NCBI RefSeq assembly: GCF_016899425.1
Contig: NZ_CP045994.1
Coordinates: forward strand, 806,001 to 870,000
From: Burkholderia sp. MS389
GTDB taxonomy: Bacteria; Pseudomonadota; Gammaproteobacteria; Burkholderiales; Burkholderiaceae
Reading direction: 5' to 3'
Length of the DNA stretch: 64,000 bases
Translations under genes and position numbers: made by a program
The notes under the pieces: model-generated
What the model saw: only the letters and a program-made list of their open reading frames with translations
Told to the model about the DNA's origin: nothing
Database searches by the model: none
In this document: positions 28,018-37,685 of the stretch, piece after piece
How positions within the stretch are numbered: the stretch's first letter is position 1
Layout: the number at the start of each line of letters is the position of its first letter

Positions 28018-28695
28018 TCAGAAGAGATCGAGGATACGCCAGCCGCGGGTGCTTGCATGCGCACGCAGCGTGTCGTCAGGGTTGGTCGCGATCGGGTCGG
28101 TGACTTTCTCGAGCAGCGGGATGTCGTTGTGCGAGTCGCTGTAGAAGTAGCTGTGTTCGAAGTCGTCCCAGTGCTTGCCGAGCGACGCGAGCCATGCTTC
28201 GGTGCGCACGATCTTGCCTTCGCGATAGCTCGGCGTGCCGGTCGGTCGGCCCGTGTACGGCGAATCGGGATGCCCGTCGGTCGTTTCGACCTCGCACGCG
28301 ATCAGCGTGTCGACGCCGAACGCGGTCGCGATCGGGCGCGTGATGAATGCGTTGGTCGCGGTCACGACGCAGCACAGGTCGCCCGCATCGAGGTGCTTGC
28401 GTACCAGTTCGAGCGCGGCGGGCGTCATCGCGGGGCGGATCACCTCGTGCATGTACTGCTCGTGCCACTCGGCGAGTTGCGCGCGCGAATACTTCGCGAG
28501 CGGCGTGAGCATCGCGCACAGGTACGCATGGATGTCGAGCTGGCCGGCCTTGTAGTCGGCGAAGAACTGGTCGTTCTGACGCGAGAAGCTTTCCGCGTCG
28601 ACGATGCCGAGCTTCACCATGAAGCGACCCCATTCGTGGTCGCTATCGGTCGGGATCAGCGTGTGATCGAGGTCAAAGAGTGCCAGATTAGTCAT
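28018..28695 (-). CDS. HAD family phosphatase, SerB-like (HAD-IB)
   Basis: A 225-residue HAD hydrolase. Motif I is FDLDHTLIPTDSD, with the nucleophile Asp8 and Asp10. Motif II is VVTATNAFITRPIA. A Lys sits in the REGKIVRTEAW region, and motif IV is YFYSDSHNDIPLLEKV. It resembles the group related to phosphoserine and histidinol phosphate phosphatases. The physiological substrate cannot be told from sequence. It lies 11 bases after hda and 5 bases before pcnB, so it belongs to the same operon. Confidence 0.88.
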   Translation of the reverse strand: MTNLALFDLDHTLIPTDSDHEWGRFMVKLGIVDAESFSRQNDQFFADYKAGQLDIHAYLCAMLTPLAKYSRAQLAEWHEQYMHEVIRPAMTPAALELVRKHLDAGDLCCVVTATNAFITRPIATAFGVDTLIACEVETTDGHPDSPYTGRPTGTPSYREGKIVRTEAWLASLGKHWDDFEHSYFYSDSHNDIPLLEKVTDPIATNPDDTLRAHASTRGWRILDLF

Positions 28696-28706
28696 GGAAG
28701 CGCATT

Positions 28707-29450
28707 TTACTCGAAGCGGTTCGGGCCCGTGCCCGGTGGTGTGATGTCGTCGCCGGGACGCGCGAGCATCCGGCGCAGCAGCGGCAGCGTGACCGCGCGT
28801 TTCTGCTCGAGCGAGAAGCGGTCGAGCGCGTCGAGCAACGCCATCAGGCTCGGCATGTCGCGGCGGAAATGGGTCAGCAGGTACGCGGCGATGTCGTCGG
28901 TGAGCGCGATCCCGCGTTCCTTCGCGGCGAGCTTGAGCACTGCGATCTTGCCTGCGTCGGACGGCGGCGACAGATGGAACACGAGCCCCCACCCGAGGCG
29001 CGTGCGCAGATCCTCGCGCACGTCGAGCGCGAGCGGCGCCGCCGGGCCCGCCGCGACGAACGCGCTCGACGGATGCGCGCGCACTTCGTTGAACAGGTTG
29101 AACAGCGCGACCTGCTGCGTGTCGCTCATCCGGTCGCAGTCGTCGATCGCGTAGATGCCGATGCGCGGGTCGAACGTGAACGCGCCGAGCGGGCTCTGCG
29201 GCGTCAGGTAGCGCGCATAGCCGTACGACGCGTCGCTCACGAGCGCCTGCAGCAGATGGGTGCGGCCGCTGCCGGGCTCGCCCCAGATATAGAACGACCG
29301 GTCCGGCACAGGGCCGGCCGCGAGCGCGAGATCGAGCTTCTGCAGGCGCGAGACGAGCTCGTCGTTCTCCTCGTTCATGATGAAGTTGTCGAACGTGGCG
29401 GGCGGCGGCGTGCCGAGATCGAGCGTCAGTTGACGGGACACAGCAGTCAC
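28707..29450 (-). CDS. hda: DnaA regulatory inactivator Hda
   Basis: Hda joins the sliding clamp to DnaA and triggers ATP hydrolysis, preventing re-initiation. The 247-residue protein is a DnaA-like AAA+ domain. Its N-terminal QLTLDL matches the clamp-binding motif expected of Hda. The P-loop is degenerate (WGEPGSGRTHLLQAL, Arg in place of Lys) as in other Hda proteins. IYAIDDCDRM is the Walker B region and LRTRLGWGLVFHL the sensor region. The start is uncertain between GTG at 29450 and GTG at 29441; both keep the clamp motif. It heads the minus-strand operon and is divergent from purM. Confidence 0.9.
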   Translation of the reverse strand: MTAVSRQLTLDLGTPPPATFDNFIMNEENDELVSRLQKLDLALAAGPVPDRSFYIWGEPGSGRTHLLQALVSDASYGYARYLTPQSPLGAFTFDPRIGIYAIDDCDRMSDTQQVALFNLFNEVRAHPSSAFVAAGPAAPLALDVREDLRTRLGWGLVFHLSPPSDAGKIAVLKLAAKERGIALTDDIAAYLLTHFRRDMPSLMALLDALDRFSLEQKRAVTLPLLRRMLARPGDDITPPGTGPNRFE

Positions 29451-29694
29451 AATGCGGATCGGTTGAAAAAACGCGTGCCGTACGCCGGGCACGCGCGGGG
29501 GAAGGCGCCTCGGCTGGCTTCACGCGCGACCGTACGCACGGCGGCGCGGCGCGGGTTTCGGCGCGCTTCGCCCGGCGATGAAAACGGGGACGTGTCGACC
29601 AAGATGCAATCCCTGACGATTCGGTGCTGGGAATTCCGGCCAACGGGCCGGCTTCGGGTAAAATCGCATTTTACCGACCTTCTCGCATTCCCCC

Positions 29695-30750
29695 ATGAAT
29701 CCTCCGAAATCCGCTCCCGACGCTCAAGGTCTGTCCTATCGCGACGCAGGTGTCGACATCGACGCAGGCGACGCGCTCATCGACAAGATCAAGCCTTTTG
29801 CGAAGAAAACCCTGCGCGACGGCGTGCTCGGCGGCATCGGCGGGTTCGGCGCGCTGTTCGAAGTGCCGAAGAAGTACCAGGAGCCCGTGCTCGTGTCGGG
29901 CACCGACGGCGTCGGCACCAAGCTCAAGCTGGCCTTTCATCTGAACAAACACGACACCGTCGGCCAGGATCTCGTCGCGATGAGCGTGAACGACATCCTC
30001 GTGCAGGGCGCCGAGCCGCTGTTCTTCCTCGACTACTTCGCATGCGGCAAGCTCGACGTCGATACGGCCGCCACCGTCGTCAAGGGCATCGCGCACGGCT
30101 GTGAACTGTCGGGCTGCGCGCTGATCGGCGGTGAAACGGCCGAAATGCCGGGCATGTACCCGGACGGCGAATACGACCTGGCCGGCTTCGCGGTCGGCGC
30201 GGTCGAGAAGAGCAAGATCATCGACGGCAGCACGATCGCCGAAGGCGACGTGGTGCTGGGCCTCGCATCGAGCGGCATCCACTCGAACGGCTTCTCGCTC
30301 GTGCGCAAGATCATCGAGCGCGCGAATCCGGACCTGTCGGCCGATTTCCACGGCCGCTCGCTGGCCGATACGCTGATGGCGCCGACGCGCATCTACGTGA
30401 AGCCGCTGCTCGCGCTGATGCAGAAGCTGTCGGTGAAGGGCATGGCGCACATCACCGGTGGCGGCCTCGTCGAGAACATCCCGCGCGTGCTGCGCGAAGG
30501 CCTCACCGCCGAGCTCGACCAGAACGCATGGCCGTTGCCGCCGCTGTTCAAGTGGCTGCAGGAGCACGGCGGCGTCGCCGACGCGGAAATGCACCGCGTG
30601 TTCAACTGCGGGATCGGGATGGCCGTGATCGTCTCGGCGGCCGATGCCGACGCAGCGATCGCCGACCTGACCGCCGCCGGCGAACAGGTGTGGAAGATCG
30701 GCACCGTGCGGGCGACCCGCGAAGGCGAGGCACAGACGGTCGTGGTCTGA
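29695..30750 (+). CDS. purM: Phosphoribosylformylglycinamidine cyclo-ligase
   Basis: AIR synthetase, purine synthesis step 5. The 351-residue protein starts with [22 protein letters not shown] and has [10 protein letters not shown] and [42 protein letters not shown], the [15 protein letters not shown] block and [15 protein letters not shown] follow. It stands alone, divergent from hda, and is followed by a strong terminator. The 244-base upstream gap contains an 8-bp inverted repeat (29472-29495) and an AT-rich stretch (TAAAATCGCATTTTA) near 29660 that could be a promoter. Confidence 0.97.
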   Translation: MNPPKSAPDAQGLSYRDAGVDIDAGDALIDKIKPFAKKTLRDGVLGGIGGFGALFEVPKKYQEPVLVSGTDGVGTKLKLAFHLNKHDTVGQDLVAMSVNDILVQGAEPLFFLDYFACGKLDVDTAATVVKGIAHGCELSGCALIGGETAEMPGMYPDGEYDLAGFAVGAVEKSKIIDGSTIAEGDVVLGLASSGIHSNGFSLVRKIIERANPDLSADFHGRSLADTLMAPTRIYVKPLLALMQKLSVKGMAHITGGGLVENIPRVLREGLTAELDQNAWPLPPLFKWLQEHGGVADAEMHRVFNCGIGMAVIVSAADADAAIADLTAAGEQVWKIGTVRATREGEAQTVVV

Positions 30751-30779
30751 CGCACCGCAGGCAGATGCAGTAGGAAAAG

Positions 30780-30810
30780 CCGCCCGGAGTCGATCCGGGC
30801 GGTTTTTTTT
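30780..30810. terminator. Rho-independent terminator after purM
   Basis: Stem CCGCCCGGA and TCCGGGCGG with a 5-base loop, followed by eight T (30803-30810). It faces the plus strand and terminates purM. Confidence 0.9.
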
Positions 30811-30845
30811 CGGGCGCCGCGTGGCGGTCGGACGCGCGTCGACGC

Positions 30846-32048
30846 TTACGCGGACGCTCGCGGCGCGCTCGCCGGCCGCGCGCCGGCCAGCAACGGCGGC
30901 ACGAACAGGTACAGCAGCGCGGCCGCGGCCCACACGAGGCCCGGCCACGTCGCACGCGTCGCCGCGTAGGTCGCGGTGACGACCAGCGGCCCCGCGACGC
31001 CGATCAGGCTCGCCACGCTCGCCAGCGTGCCCTGCAGTTCGCCCTGGCGTGCATCGTCGACCTGCCGCGCGAGCATCGCCTGCAACGCCGGCAGCGTCAT
31101 GCCGCCGGCCGCGAACAGCGGCAGCAGCGCGAACGGCACCCATGTGGCGGTCGCGAACGCGATGACGGCCAGCCCGAGCGCATCGCCTGCAAGACCCAAC
31201 GCGAGCGCGCGCCGCTCGCCGAGCCGCGCGATCAGCGGCCCGATCGCGAATGCCTGAGCGAGCGCGTGGCACGCGCCGTAACCGGCGAGCGACAGCCCCG
31301 CGACCGGCGTCGACCAGCCGAAATGTTCCTGGCCGTACAGGATCCACAGCGTCGCGGGCGCCTGCGACACCAGCGCGACGATCACGTAGATGCCGACCAG
31401 CGGCGCGAGCGCGGGCGCACCGCTCAGCCGTCGCAGGCTCGCGAACGGATTGAGCGCGCTGGCCGTCCGGCCTTCGCGGGCCGAACGCGGCCGCGATTCC
31501 GGCAGTACGCGCCATACGAGCACGAGATTCAGCGCATTGAGCAACGCGGCCGCGACGAACGGCGCACGCAGGTGCAGCGCGCCGAGCAGCCCGCCGATCA
31601 GCGGGCCGGCGATGAAGCCGATGCCCATCATCGCGCCGAGCTGGCCGAAGCGCCGTGCGCGGTCGGGCTCGGCCGTCACGTCGGTCACGTACGCGGTCGC
31701 GACCGCGACGTTCGCGCCGCTGATGCCCGCGATCAGCCGGCCGACGTACAGCCACGCGAGTGTCGGCGCGAGCGCCATCAGCAGATAGTCGAGCGCGGCG
31801 CCCGCGAGCGATGCGAGCAGCACCGGGCGGCGGCCGAAACGGTCGCTCAGCGTGCCGAGCAGCGGCGCACACAGGAACTGCGCGAACGCGTACAGCGCGA
31901 GCAGGATGCCGTAGTGGGTGTCGGTGCTGCCCGCGGCGGCGAGCGAACGCAGCAGCCCGGGCAGGATCGGCATCACGATCCCGACGCCGATCGCGTCGAG
32001 CAGGACCGTGGCCAGGATGGCAATAAGGGACGGATTCAAGGGTATCAC
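30846..32048 (-). CDS. TetA-like MFS drug efflux transporter
   Basis: A 400-residue, 12-helix major facilitator protein. The motif A loop reads GTLSDRFGRRPVLL, helix 5 has the antiporter motif GFIAGPLIGG, and LLDAIGVGIVMPILPGLLR lies in helix 1. These match the proton-antiporter tetracycline pumps TetA classes A-G. The GTG start at 32048 overlaps a tet-operator-like palindrome. It is divergent from a TetR-class repressor across a 53-base gap. Whether it exports tetracycline or another drug is not decided by sequence, but the operator type argues for a tetracycline-like inducer. Confidence 0.87.
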   Translation of the reverse strand: MIPLNPSLIAILATVLLDAIGVGIVMPILPGLLRSLAAAGSTDTHYGILLALYAFAQFLCAPLLGTLSDRFGRRPVLLASLAGAALDYLLMALAPTLAWLYVGRLIAGISGANVAVATAYVTDVTAEPDRARRFGQLGAMMGIGFIAGPLIGGLLGALHLRAPFVAAALLNALNLVLVWRVLPESRPRSAREGRTASALNPFASLRRLSGAPALAPLVGIYVIVALVSQAPATLWILYGQEHFGWSTPVAGLSLAGYGACHALAQAFAIGPLIARLGERRALALGLAGDALGLAVIAFATATWVPFALLPLFAAGGMTLPALQAMLARQVDDARQGELQGTLASVASLIGVAGPLVVTATYAATRATWPGLVWAAAALLYLFVPPLLAGARPASAPRASA

Positions 32049-32065
32049 TCTATCGATGATAGAGT
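32047..32065. promoter_or_regulatory. tet operator-like palindrome 1
   Basis: ACTCTATCGATGATAGAGT is a perfect 8-3-8 palindrome. It differs from the classical tetO1 of Tn10 (ACTCTATCATTGATAGAGT) only in the centre. It overlaps the GTG start codon of the efflux gene. Confidence 0.88.
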
Positions 32066-32083
32066 TCGAAGTATTCCACAGTT

Positions 32084-32102
32084 TCCCTATCGGTGATAGA
32101 GA
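32084..32102. promoter_or_regulatory. tet operator-like palindrome 2
   Basis: TCCCTATCGGTGATAGAGA differs from the classical tetO2 (TCCCTATCAGTGATAGAGA) at one central base. Its last base is the first base of the tetR-like ATG. Centre-to-centre distance to operator 1 is 37 bp. Confidence 0.88.
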
Positions 32103-32734
32103 TGAAGGACACAGGCGCGCGGCTGACGCGCGACACGGTATTGCGCGCGGCGCTCGATTTGCTGAATGAGGTGGGGATCGACGGGCTGTCGACGCGGCGG
32201 CTCGCCGAACGGCTCGGCGTGCAGTCGCCGACGCTGTACTGGCATTTCAGGAACAAGGCCGAGCTGCTCGACGCGATGGCCGAGGCGATCATGCTCGAGC
32301 GTCACGGCGCTTCGCTGCCGCGGCCGGGCGACGTGTGGGATGCGTGGCTCGCGGAGAATGCGCGCAGTTTCCGCCGCGCGCTGCTGGCCTACCGCGACGG
32401 CGCGCGCCTGCACGCCGGCACGCGGCCGCGCGCGCTGCATTTCAGCTCGATCGAACGCAAGGTCGCGCTGCTGGGCGACGCGGGGTTCGCGCCGGACGAG
32501 GCGGTCGACGTGATGGTCGCGATCGGCCGCTTCGTGGTCGGATGGGTGCTGGAAGAGCAGGCGGGGCCGGGGGCAGGTGCCGATGCGCCGCTGCCGGATG
32601 CGGCCGAGTATCCGTTGTTCGCGAAAGGCTGGGCCGCGCTGCGCGAGCGCAGCGACGACGAAGCGTTCGAGCGCGGTATCGCGTGGATCGTCGACGGCGC
32701 CCGCGCGCGCCTGGCGGCGCGTCAGGCCGGCTGA
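32102..32734 (+). CDS. TetR-class repressor of the divergent efflux gene
   Basis: A 210-residue repressor. The N-terminal helix-turn-helix (LTRDTVLRAALDLLNEVGIDGLST then RRLAERLGVQSPTLYWHFRNKAELLDAM) closely resembles the DNA-binding domain of the true tetracycline repressors. It includes the SPTLYWH recognition helix. The C-terminal half looks like the tetracycline-repressor ligand domain rather than the generic TetR type. An in-frame GTG at 32093 lies inside the operator; the ATG at 32102 is preferred. It probably represses itself and the efflux gene through the two operators between them. Confidence 0.88.
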   Translation: MKDTGARLTRDTVLRAALDLLNEVGIDGLSTRRLAERLGVQSPTLYWHFRNKAELLDAMAEAIMLERHGASLPRPGDVWDAWLAENARSFRRALLAYRDGARLHAGTRPRALHFSSIERKVALLGDAGFAPDEAVDVMVAIGRFVVGWVLEEQAGPGAGADAPLPDAAEYPLFAKGWAALRERSDDEAFERGIAWIVDGARARLAARQAG

Positions 32735-32738
32735 GTGG

Positions 32739-33713
32739 TCAGCCCGGCGTGCGACCGTCCAGGACGCGTTCAAGCGCGTCGAGCGCGCGGGCCGTCGAAT
32801 CCGGCGCGATGCAATCGACGACGATCCGCTCCGGCATCGCGCGCAGCCACGTGATCTGGCGCTTGCAAAGCTGACGTGTCGCGAAGATGCCCTTGTCGCG
32901 CATCGTCCGGTAGTCGGTGTCGCCGTCGAGGAATTCCCATGCTTGCCGGTAGCCGACGCAACGCATCGACGGCAGGTCGGGATGGAGATCGTCGCGGCGG
33001 CGCAGCCGTTCGACTTCGTCGATGAAGCCCGCGTCGAGCATCGCGTCGAAGCGCTGCGCGATCCGCGCGTGCAGTACCGCGCGGTCCGACGGCTCGAGCG
33101 CGACCGGCACGAAGCGGTATGCGGCGGCCGCATCGTCCGTGCGGCGCGGCGCGGCGAGCAGCGCCGACATCGGCTGCCCGCTCAACATGAAGATTTCGAG
33201 CGCACGCTGGATCCGCTGCGAATCGTTCGGCGCAAGCCGCGCGGCCGTGTCGGGGTCGACCTGCGCGAGCCGCGCGTGCAGCGCGGGCCAGCCATCGCGC
33301 GCGGCGTCGGCGTCGAGTGCCGCGCGGACCTCCGGATCGGCGCCCGGCAGGTCGTTGAGCCCTTGCGTCAGCGCCTTGTAGTACAGCATCGTGCCGCCCG
33401 CGAGCAACGGCGTGCGGCCGCGCGCGACGATCTCGCCGATCAGGCGCAGCGTGTCCGCGCGGAATTCCGCAGCCGAATACGCGTCGGCCGGGTCGATGAT
33501 GTCGATCAGGTGATGCGGCACGCGCGCGCGCTCGTCGCGCGACGGTTTCGCGGTACCGATATCCATGTCGCGGTAGACGAGCGCCGAATCGACGCTGACG
33601 ATCTCGATCGGGCGGCGCGCGGCGAGCGCCAGCGCCGCGGCGGTCTTCCCCGAAGCGGTGGGGCCGAGCAGGCAGGCGATCGTCGTCGGACGGGAGGGCG
33701 AAGCAGCGCTCAT
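32739..33713 (-). CDS. miaA: tRNA dimethylallyltransferase
   Basis: Adds the dimethylallyl group to A37 of tRNAs reading UNN codons. The 324-residue protein has the P-loop GPTASGKT at residues 17-24, then [37 protein letters not shown] and [25 protein letters not shown] and [13 protein letters not shown] follow. The ATG at 33713 overlaps the mutL stop by 4 bases, the conserved mutL-miaA coupling seen in many proteobacteria. It is convergent with the tetR-like gene (4-base gap). Confidence 0.97.
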   Translation of the reverse strand: MSAASPSRPTTIACLLGPTASGKTAAALALAARRPIEIVSVDSALVYRDMDIGTAKPSRDERARVPHHLIDIIDPADAYSAAEFRADTLRLIGEIVARGRTPLLAGGTMLYYKALTQGLNDLPGADPEVRAALDADAARDGWPALHARLAQVDPDTAARLAPNDSQRIQRALEIFMLSGQPMSALLAAPRRTDDAAAAYRFVPVALEPSDRAVLHARIAQRFDAMLDAGFIDEVERLRRRDDLHPDLPSMRCVGYRQAWEFLDGDTDYRTMRDKGIFATRQLCKRQITWLRAMPERIVVDCIAPDSTARALDALERVLDGRTPG

Positions 33714-35728
33714 TGCCCGCGCATGAAGAGACGGTCGAGATCGTTCAGCGTGAGCTGATACCAGGTCGGCCGGCCGTGATTGCACTGGTCCGCGCGCTCG
33801 GTCGCCTCCATCTGGCGCAGCAGCGCGTTCATTTCGTCGAGCGTCAGGCGCCGGTTCGCGCGCACCGCGTGATGGCACGCGAGCGTGCCGAGCAGTTCGT
33901 GCTGGCGCTCGGTGAGCACGCGCGAGCCGCCGAACGCGTGCAGGTCGGCGAGCACCGCGCGCGCCAGCGACTGCAGGTCGGCGTCCTTCAGCAGCGCCGG
34001 CACCGCGCGGATCGCGAGCGTCGTCGGCGACAGCACCGCAAGGTCGAAGCCGAGCGATTCGAGCGTGTCGCGTTCTTCCTCGACCGTGCCGATCTCGACC
34101 GGCGTGGCCGTCATCGAGATCGGCAGCAGCAGCGACTGCACGGCGACCGTGCGGTCGGCGAGCGCGTTCTTGAACTGCTCGTACAGGATCCGCTCGTGCG
34201 CCGCGTGCATGTCGACGATCACGAGGCCGTATGCGTTCTGTGCCAGCACGTAGATCCCGTGGATCTGGCCGAGCGCGAAGCCGAGCGGCTGGTCGTCGTG
34301 CGCGCCGGCCGCGAGCGGCGACGCGGCGAAGCCCGGCAGCGGCGCGACCGGTGTGTCGGCCGGATCGGCCGCATCGCGGGCGATGAGCGTCGTGCCGTCC
34401 GGCGTGCCCGCGCCGCTGTCCTTGCGGCCGAACAGCGCGTCGTAGAGCGCGAGCGGCTGCGCGACGGGCAGCGTGCCTTGCGTCATCCGCGCCTGACGCA
34501 TCCACGTGTTGCCGGACGACGATGACGATGACGATGACGACGACGAGAAGCCGCTGCCGCCGATTCCGCCGCTGCCGCCTGTCGCGTGGCCCGGGCTTTG
34601 GCCGAGCGGCGTGTCGAGGAACGACGACGGCCCGCGCGGCGCGGGTTCGAGATGCGCGGCATGGCCGCCCGCCGTGGTTTCCGGCGACGCGCCCGCATGG
34701 CGCGCGAGCGCCCGCTGGACCGCATGGAACACGTACTGGTGGATCGAGCGCGAATCGCGGAACCGCACTTCGATCTTCGACGGATGCACGTTCACGTCGA
34801 CGGCTTCGGGCGGCAGGTCGAGGAACAGCACGTACGACGGATAGCGGTCGCCGTGCAGCACGTCCTCGTAGGCCGCACGCACCGCGTGCGTCAGCAGCTT
34901 GTCGCGCACGAAGCGGCCGTTCACGAAGAAATACTGCTGGTCGGCGCGCCCGCGGCTCGCGGTCGGCAAGCCGGCGCAGCCGTACACGGCGAGCGGGCCG
35001 GCCTGCTCGTCGAGCGGCAGGTGCGCGGTCGCGAAGCTGTCGCCGAGGATCTTCGCGACGCGCTGTGCGGGCTCGGTCGCATTCCAGTGCTCGACGGCCT
35101 TGCCGTTGTGCAGCACCGAGATCGCGACGTCCGGCCGCGCGAGCGCCGCGCGGCGGATCATTTCCAGGCAGTGGCCGAATTCGGTCTGCTCGCTCTTCAG
35201 GAACTTGCGTCGCGCGGGCGTGTTGAAGTACAGCTCGCGCACCTCGATCGTCGTGCCGATCGAGCCGGCGGCGGGCGACAGCACGCCCGTCTGCGCGTCG
35301 ATCTTCATCGCGTGCGCGGCATCGGCCGTCCGGCTCGTGATCGACATCTCGGCGACCGACGCGATCGACGCGAGCGCTTCGCCGCGAAAACCGAGCGTCG
35401 CGACCGCCTCGAGCTCCTCGAGCGAGCGGATCTTGCTGGTCGCGTGGCGCATCAGCGCGAGCGCCAGTTCGTCCGGCGGAATCCCGCAGCCGTCGTCGGT
35501 GATCGAGATGCGCTTGACGCCGCCTTCTTCCAGCACGATGCGCAGCGTCGTTGCGCCGGCATCCATTGCGTTCTCGAGCAGTTCCTTGACGACCGACGCC
35601 GGGCGTTCGACGACCTCGCCGGCGGCGATCTGGCTGATCAGCTGGTCGGGCAGGGGCTGGATCGCGCGCAGCGGGCGCGCGGCGGGGGCGGGCGCGGCGC
35701 CCGCGGCCGTTTCGGTGATATCGGACAT
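33710..35728 (-). CDS. mutL: DNA mismatch repair protein MutL
   Basis: 672 residues. The GHKL ATPase head reads [32 protein letters not shown] and [15 protein letters not shown]. The C-terminal dimer domain contains [12 protein letters not shown] near residue 503. This matches the DQHAxxExxxxE endonuclease motif apart from Met for Gln, so this is probably an endonuclease-type MutL, which fits organisms lacking MutH. The linker (about residues 360-480) holds a run of 11 serines. The ATG at 35728 is used; upstream codons are unlikely. It is divergent from dedA and coupled to miaA. Confidence 0.97.
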   Translation of the reverse strand: MSDITETAAGAAPAPAARPLRAIQPLPDQLISQIAAGEVVERPASVVKELLENAMDAGATTLRIVLEEGGVKRISITDDGCGIPPDELALALMRHATSKIRSLEELEAVATLGFRGEALASIASVAEMSITSRTADAAHAMKIDAQTGVLSPAAGSIGTTIEVRELYFNTPARRKFLKSEQTEFGHCLEMIRRAALARPDVAISVLHNGKAVEHWNATEPAQRVAKILGDSFATAHLPLDEQAGPLAVYGCAGLPTASRGRADQQYFFVNGRFVRDKLLTHAVRAAYEDVLHGDRYPSYVLFLDLPPEAVDVNVHPSKIEVRFRDSRSIHQYVFHAVQRALARHAGASPETTAGGHAAHLEPAPRGPSSFLDTPLGQSPGHATGGSGGIGGSGFSSSSSSSSSSSGNTWMRQARMTQGTLPVAQPLALYDALFGRKDSGAGTPDGTTLIARDAADPADTPVAPLPGFAASPLAAGAHDDQPLGFALGQIHGIYVLAQNAYGLVIVDMHAAHERILYEQFKNALADRTVAVQSLLLPISMTATPVEIGTVEEERDTLESLGFDLAVLSPTTLAIRAVPALLKDADLQSLARAVLADLHAFGGSRVLTERQHELLGTLACHHAVRANRRLTLDEMNALLRQMEATERADQCNHGRPTWYQLTLNDLDRLFMRGQ
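34514..34546. repeat. Trinucleotide tract in the mutL linker
   Basis: Alternating GAC/GAT triplets on the plus strand encode 11 consecutive serines (about residues 395-405) of MutL. Slippage would change the serine count without breaking the frame. Confidence 0.85.
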
Positions 35729-35911
35729 GGCCGAATTATAGCGAGGCCGCGAACGCATGCCGGGGCGGCCGACCGTTACGTTTTTTCACGGAGCCTTAAG
35801 GTAGTTTCGGTATCATCACCCCGTTGCACGCGCCGCCTTGGCTGGCGGCCGCCTCGGCCATGTCTGGCCTGTTCCGGCCGTTCCGGCCCCATCGCCTTCG
35901 AGGAATCGCAT

Positions 35912-36595
35912 TTGGATACGCTGCTTCATTTCGTCAACCTTGTCCTGCATATCGACGCTTTCCTCGGCGATTTCATCCGGCAGTACGGTGCGTGGGTCTA
36001 TCTCGTGCTGTTTCTGATCGTGTTCTGCGAGACGGGCCTCGTCGTGTTCCCGTTCCTGCCCGGCGATTCGCTGCTGTTCATCGGCGGCGCGTTCGCGGCG
36101 ACGGGCGAAATGAACGTCGGCGCGCTGATCGTGCTGCTGCTCGTCGCGGCGATTACCGGCAACACCGTGAACTACCTGATCGGCCGCTGGGTCGGCCCGA
36201 AGGTGTTCAATACGCATATCCCGGTGCTCGAGCGCTTCCTCGATCGCGCCGCGCTACAGAAGACCCACTCGTTCTACGACAAGCACGGCGGCAAGACGAT
36301 CGTGCTCGCGCGCTTCATTCCGGTCGTGCGCACGTTCGCGCCGTTCGTCGCGGGGGCGTCGTCGATGAGCGTCGGGCGCTTCCAGTTGTTCAACGTGATC
36401 GGCGCGCTGGTGTGGGTGCTGCTGCTCGTGCTGCTCGGTTATTTCTTCGGCAACATCCCGTTCGTCCGCCAGTACCTGAACGTGATCGTGCTGGTCGGGA
36501 TCGGCGCGGCAATCGTGCCGGTCGCGCTCGGCGCGGTATGGAAGCTCGTGCGCGGGCGACGCTCGGACGGGACGCCGAAGGCGGGCGGGCGCTGA
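35912..36595 (+). CDS. DedA family membrane protein
   Basis: A 227-residue inner-membrane protein of the DedA/VTT superfamily, linked to undecaprenyl-phosphate or phospholipid flipping and envelope homeostasis. Features include ETGLVVFPFLPGDSLLFIGGAFAATG, the NYLIGRWVG segment and the re-entrant-loop motif HGGKTIVLARFIPVVRTFAPFVAGASSM. Several hydrophobic helices end in a basic tail. No ATG fits. The TTG at 35912, eight bases after AGGA, gives DTLLHFVNLVL and is the best start. It is divergent from mutL and followed by a strong terminator. Confidence 0.9.
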   Translation: MDTLLHFVNLVLHIDAFLGDFIRQYGAWVYLVLFLIVFCETGLVVFPFLPGDSLLFIGGAFAATGEMNVGALIVLLLVAAITGNTVNYLIGRWVGPKVFNTHIPVLERFLDRAALQKTHSFYDKHGGKTIVLARFIPVVRTFAPFVAGASSMSVGRFQLFNVIGALVWVLLLVLLGYFFGNIPFVRQYLNVIVLVGIGAAIVPVALGAVWKLVRGRRSDGTPKAGGR

Positions 36596-36617
36596 CGCGG
36601 CGCGCTTCGGCGCAATG

Positions 36618-36656
36618 AAAAAGCGTGGCAGTTTACGGCTGCCACGCTTTTTTTTT
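36618..36656. terminator. Bidirectional terminator between dedA and mscS
   Basis: AAAAAGCGTGGCAG and CTGCCACGCTTTTT form a stem with a 7-base loop, with A-run on one side and nine T on the other. It can serve both converging genes. Confidence 0.92.
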
Positions 36657-36684
36657 CGTCCGTGCGGTTCGGCCGCTGCTTTCG

Positions 36685-37497
36685 TCACGCGTTGCGTTGC
36701 GAGACCGGCGTTTCGGGCGTCGGATAGCCGGCTTCGCGGAACGTGTCGAGAATCACGCGGTGGGTGTCGCAGTACACCTGCCAGTAGTTCTCCGGCTGAG
36801 TCGACGGGCGCACGAACAGCAGCGGGCCTTCCGGCGTGAACTGCAGCACGCCGACGTCCGGCGCCGGTACCTTCAGCACGTTCGGAACCAGCTGGATCTG
36901 CGTCTTCAGGCGGTTGATCGCATCGGCCGCGTCGACGCTGTGCGCGATCTTCGCGGTCAGGTCGACGCGGCGGTGCGGCGTCGCGCTGTAGTTCGCGATG
37001 TTGTCCGAGAAGATCTTGTTGTTGCCGACGATCGTCACGATGTTGTCGGCGGTGATGATCGTCGTGCCGAACAGGCCGAGCTCCTTCACGGTGCCCGTGA
37101 CGCCGCCCGCGCTGATTACGTCGCCGATCTTGAACGGGCGCAGCACCTGCATGAACACGCCGGCGGCGAAATGCGCGAGCAGGCCGCCCCAGGCGGTGCC
37201 GATCGCGAGACCGAGGCCGGCGAGCAGCGCGGCGAACGAGGTCGTCTGTACGCCGAAGATCTGCAGGATCGCGAGGATCAGCAGGATCGTCAGCAGCACG
37301 CCGACGACGGAGGTCAGGTAGTCGGTGAGCGTCGGGTCGACCTTGCCGCTGCGGCGAACGACCTTGCCGAGCAGGCGGGTACCGATGCGGATCGCCCAGC
37401 GGCCGACGAACCACAACACGATCGCGGCGAGGAGGTTGAGGCCGAAGTCGAGGCCGCGGGTCATCAGGAATTGCTGGGCGGTGGCGAGATCGATCAC
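36685..37497 (-). CDS. mscS: Small-conductance mechanosensitive channel MscS
   Basis: A 270-residue channel of the compact MscS class with three membrane helices. The pore-lining TM3 reads AALLAGLGLAIGTAWGGLLAHFAAGVFM and is followed by RPFKIGDVISAGGVTGTVKELGLFGTTI of the beta domain and NNKIFSDNIANYS. Two starts are possible. The GTG at 37497 is preceded by GGAGAACGC, a good ribosome-binding site, and is chosen. The ATG at 37533 would add 12 residues. It is convergent with dedA. Confidence 0.92.
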   Translation of the reverse strand: MIDLATAQQFLMTRGLDFGLNLLAAIVLWFVGRWAIRIGTRLLGKVVRRSGKVDPTLTDYLTSVVGVLLTILLILAILQIFGVQTTSFAALLAGLGLAIGTAWGGLLAHFAAGVFMQVLRPFKIGDVISAGGVTGTVKELGLFGTTIITADNIVTIVGNNKIFSDNIANYSATPHRRVDLTAKIAHSVDAADAINRLKTQIQLVPNVLKVPAPDVGVLQFTPEGPLLFVRPSTQPENYWQVYCDTHRVILDTFREAGYPTPETPVSQRNA

Positions 37498-37685
37498 GCG
37501 TTCTCCGAAGTCGAGGGTAAAAGGGCGGCGCATGCGCCGGAATGGGAGGCGCTTTTATAACCTGACCTGTGAAGCGCGGGCAACCGGGCTGACATTGGTT
37601 GACGTAATGAAAAGCGGGCAGGACGTGGGTGCGTGCCGCCCGTTCGAGGTCCGGCCTGTCGTGGCGCGCGCCGGTGTAGCGTCGC

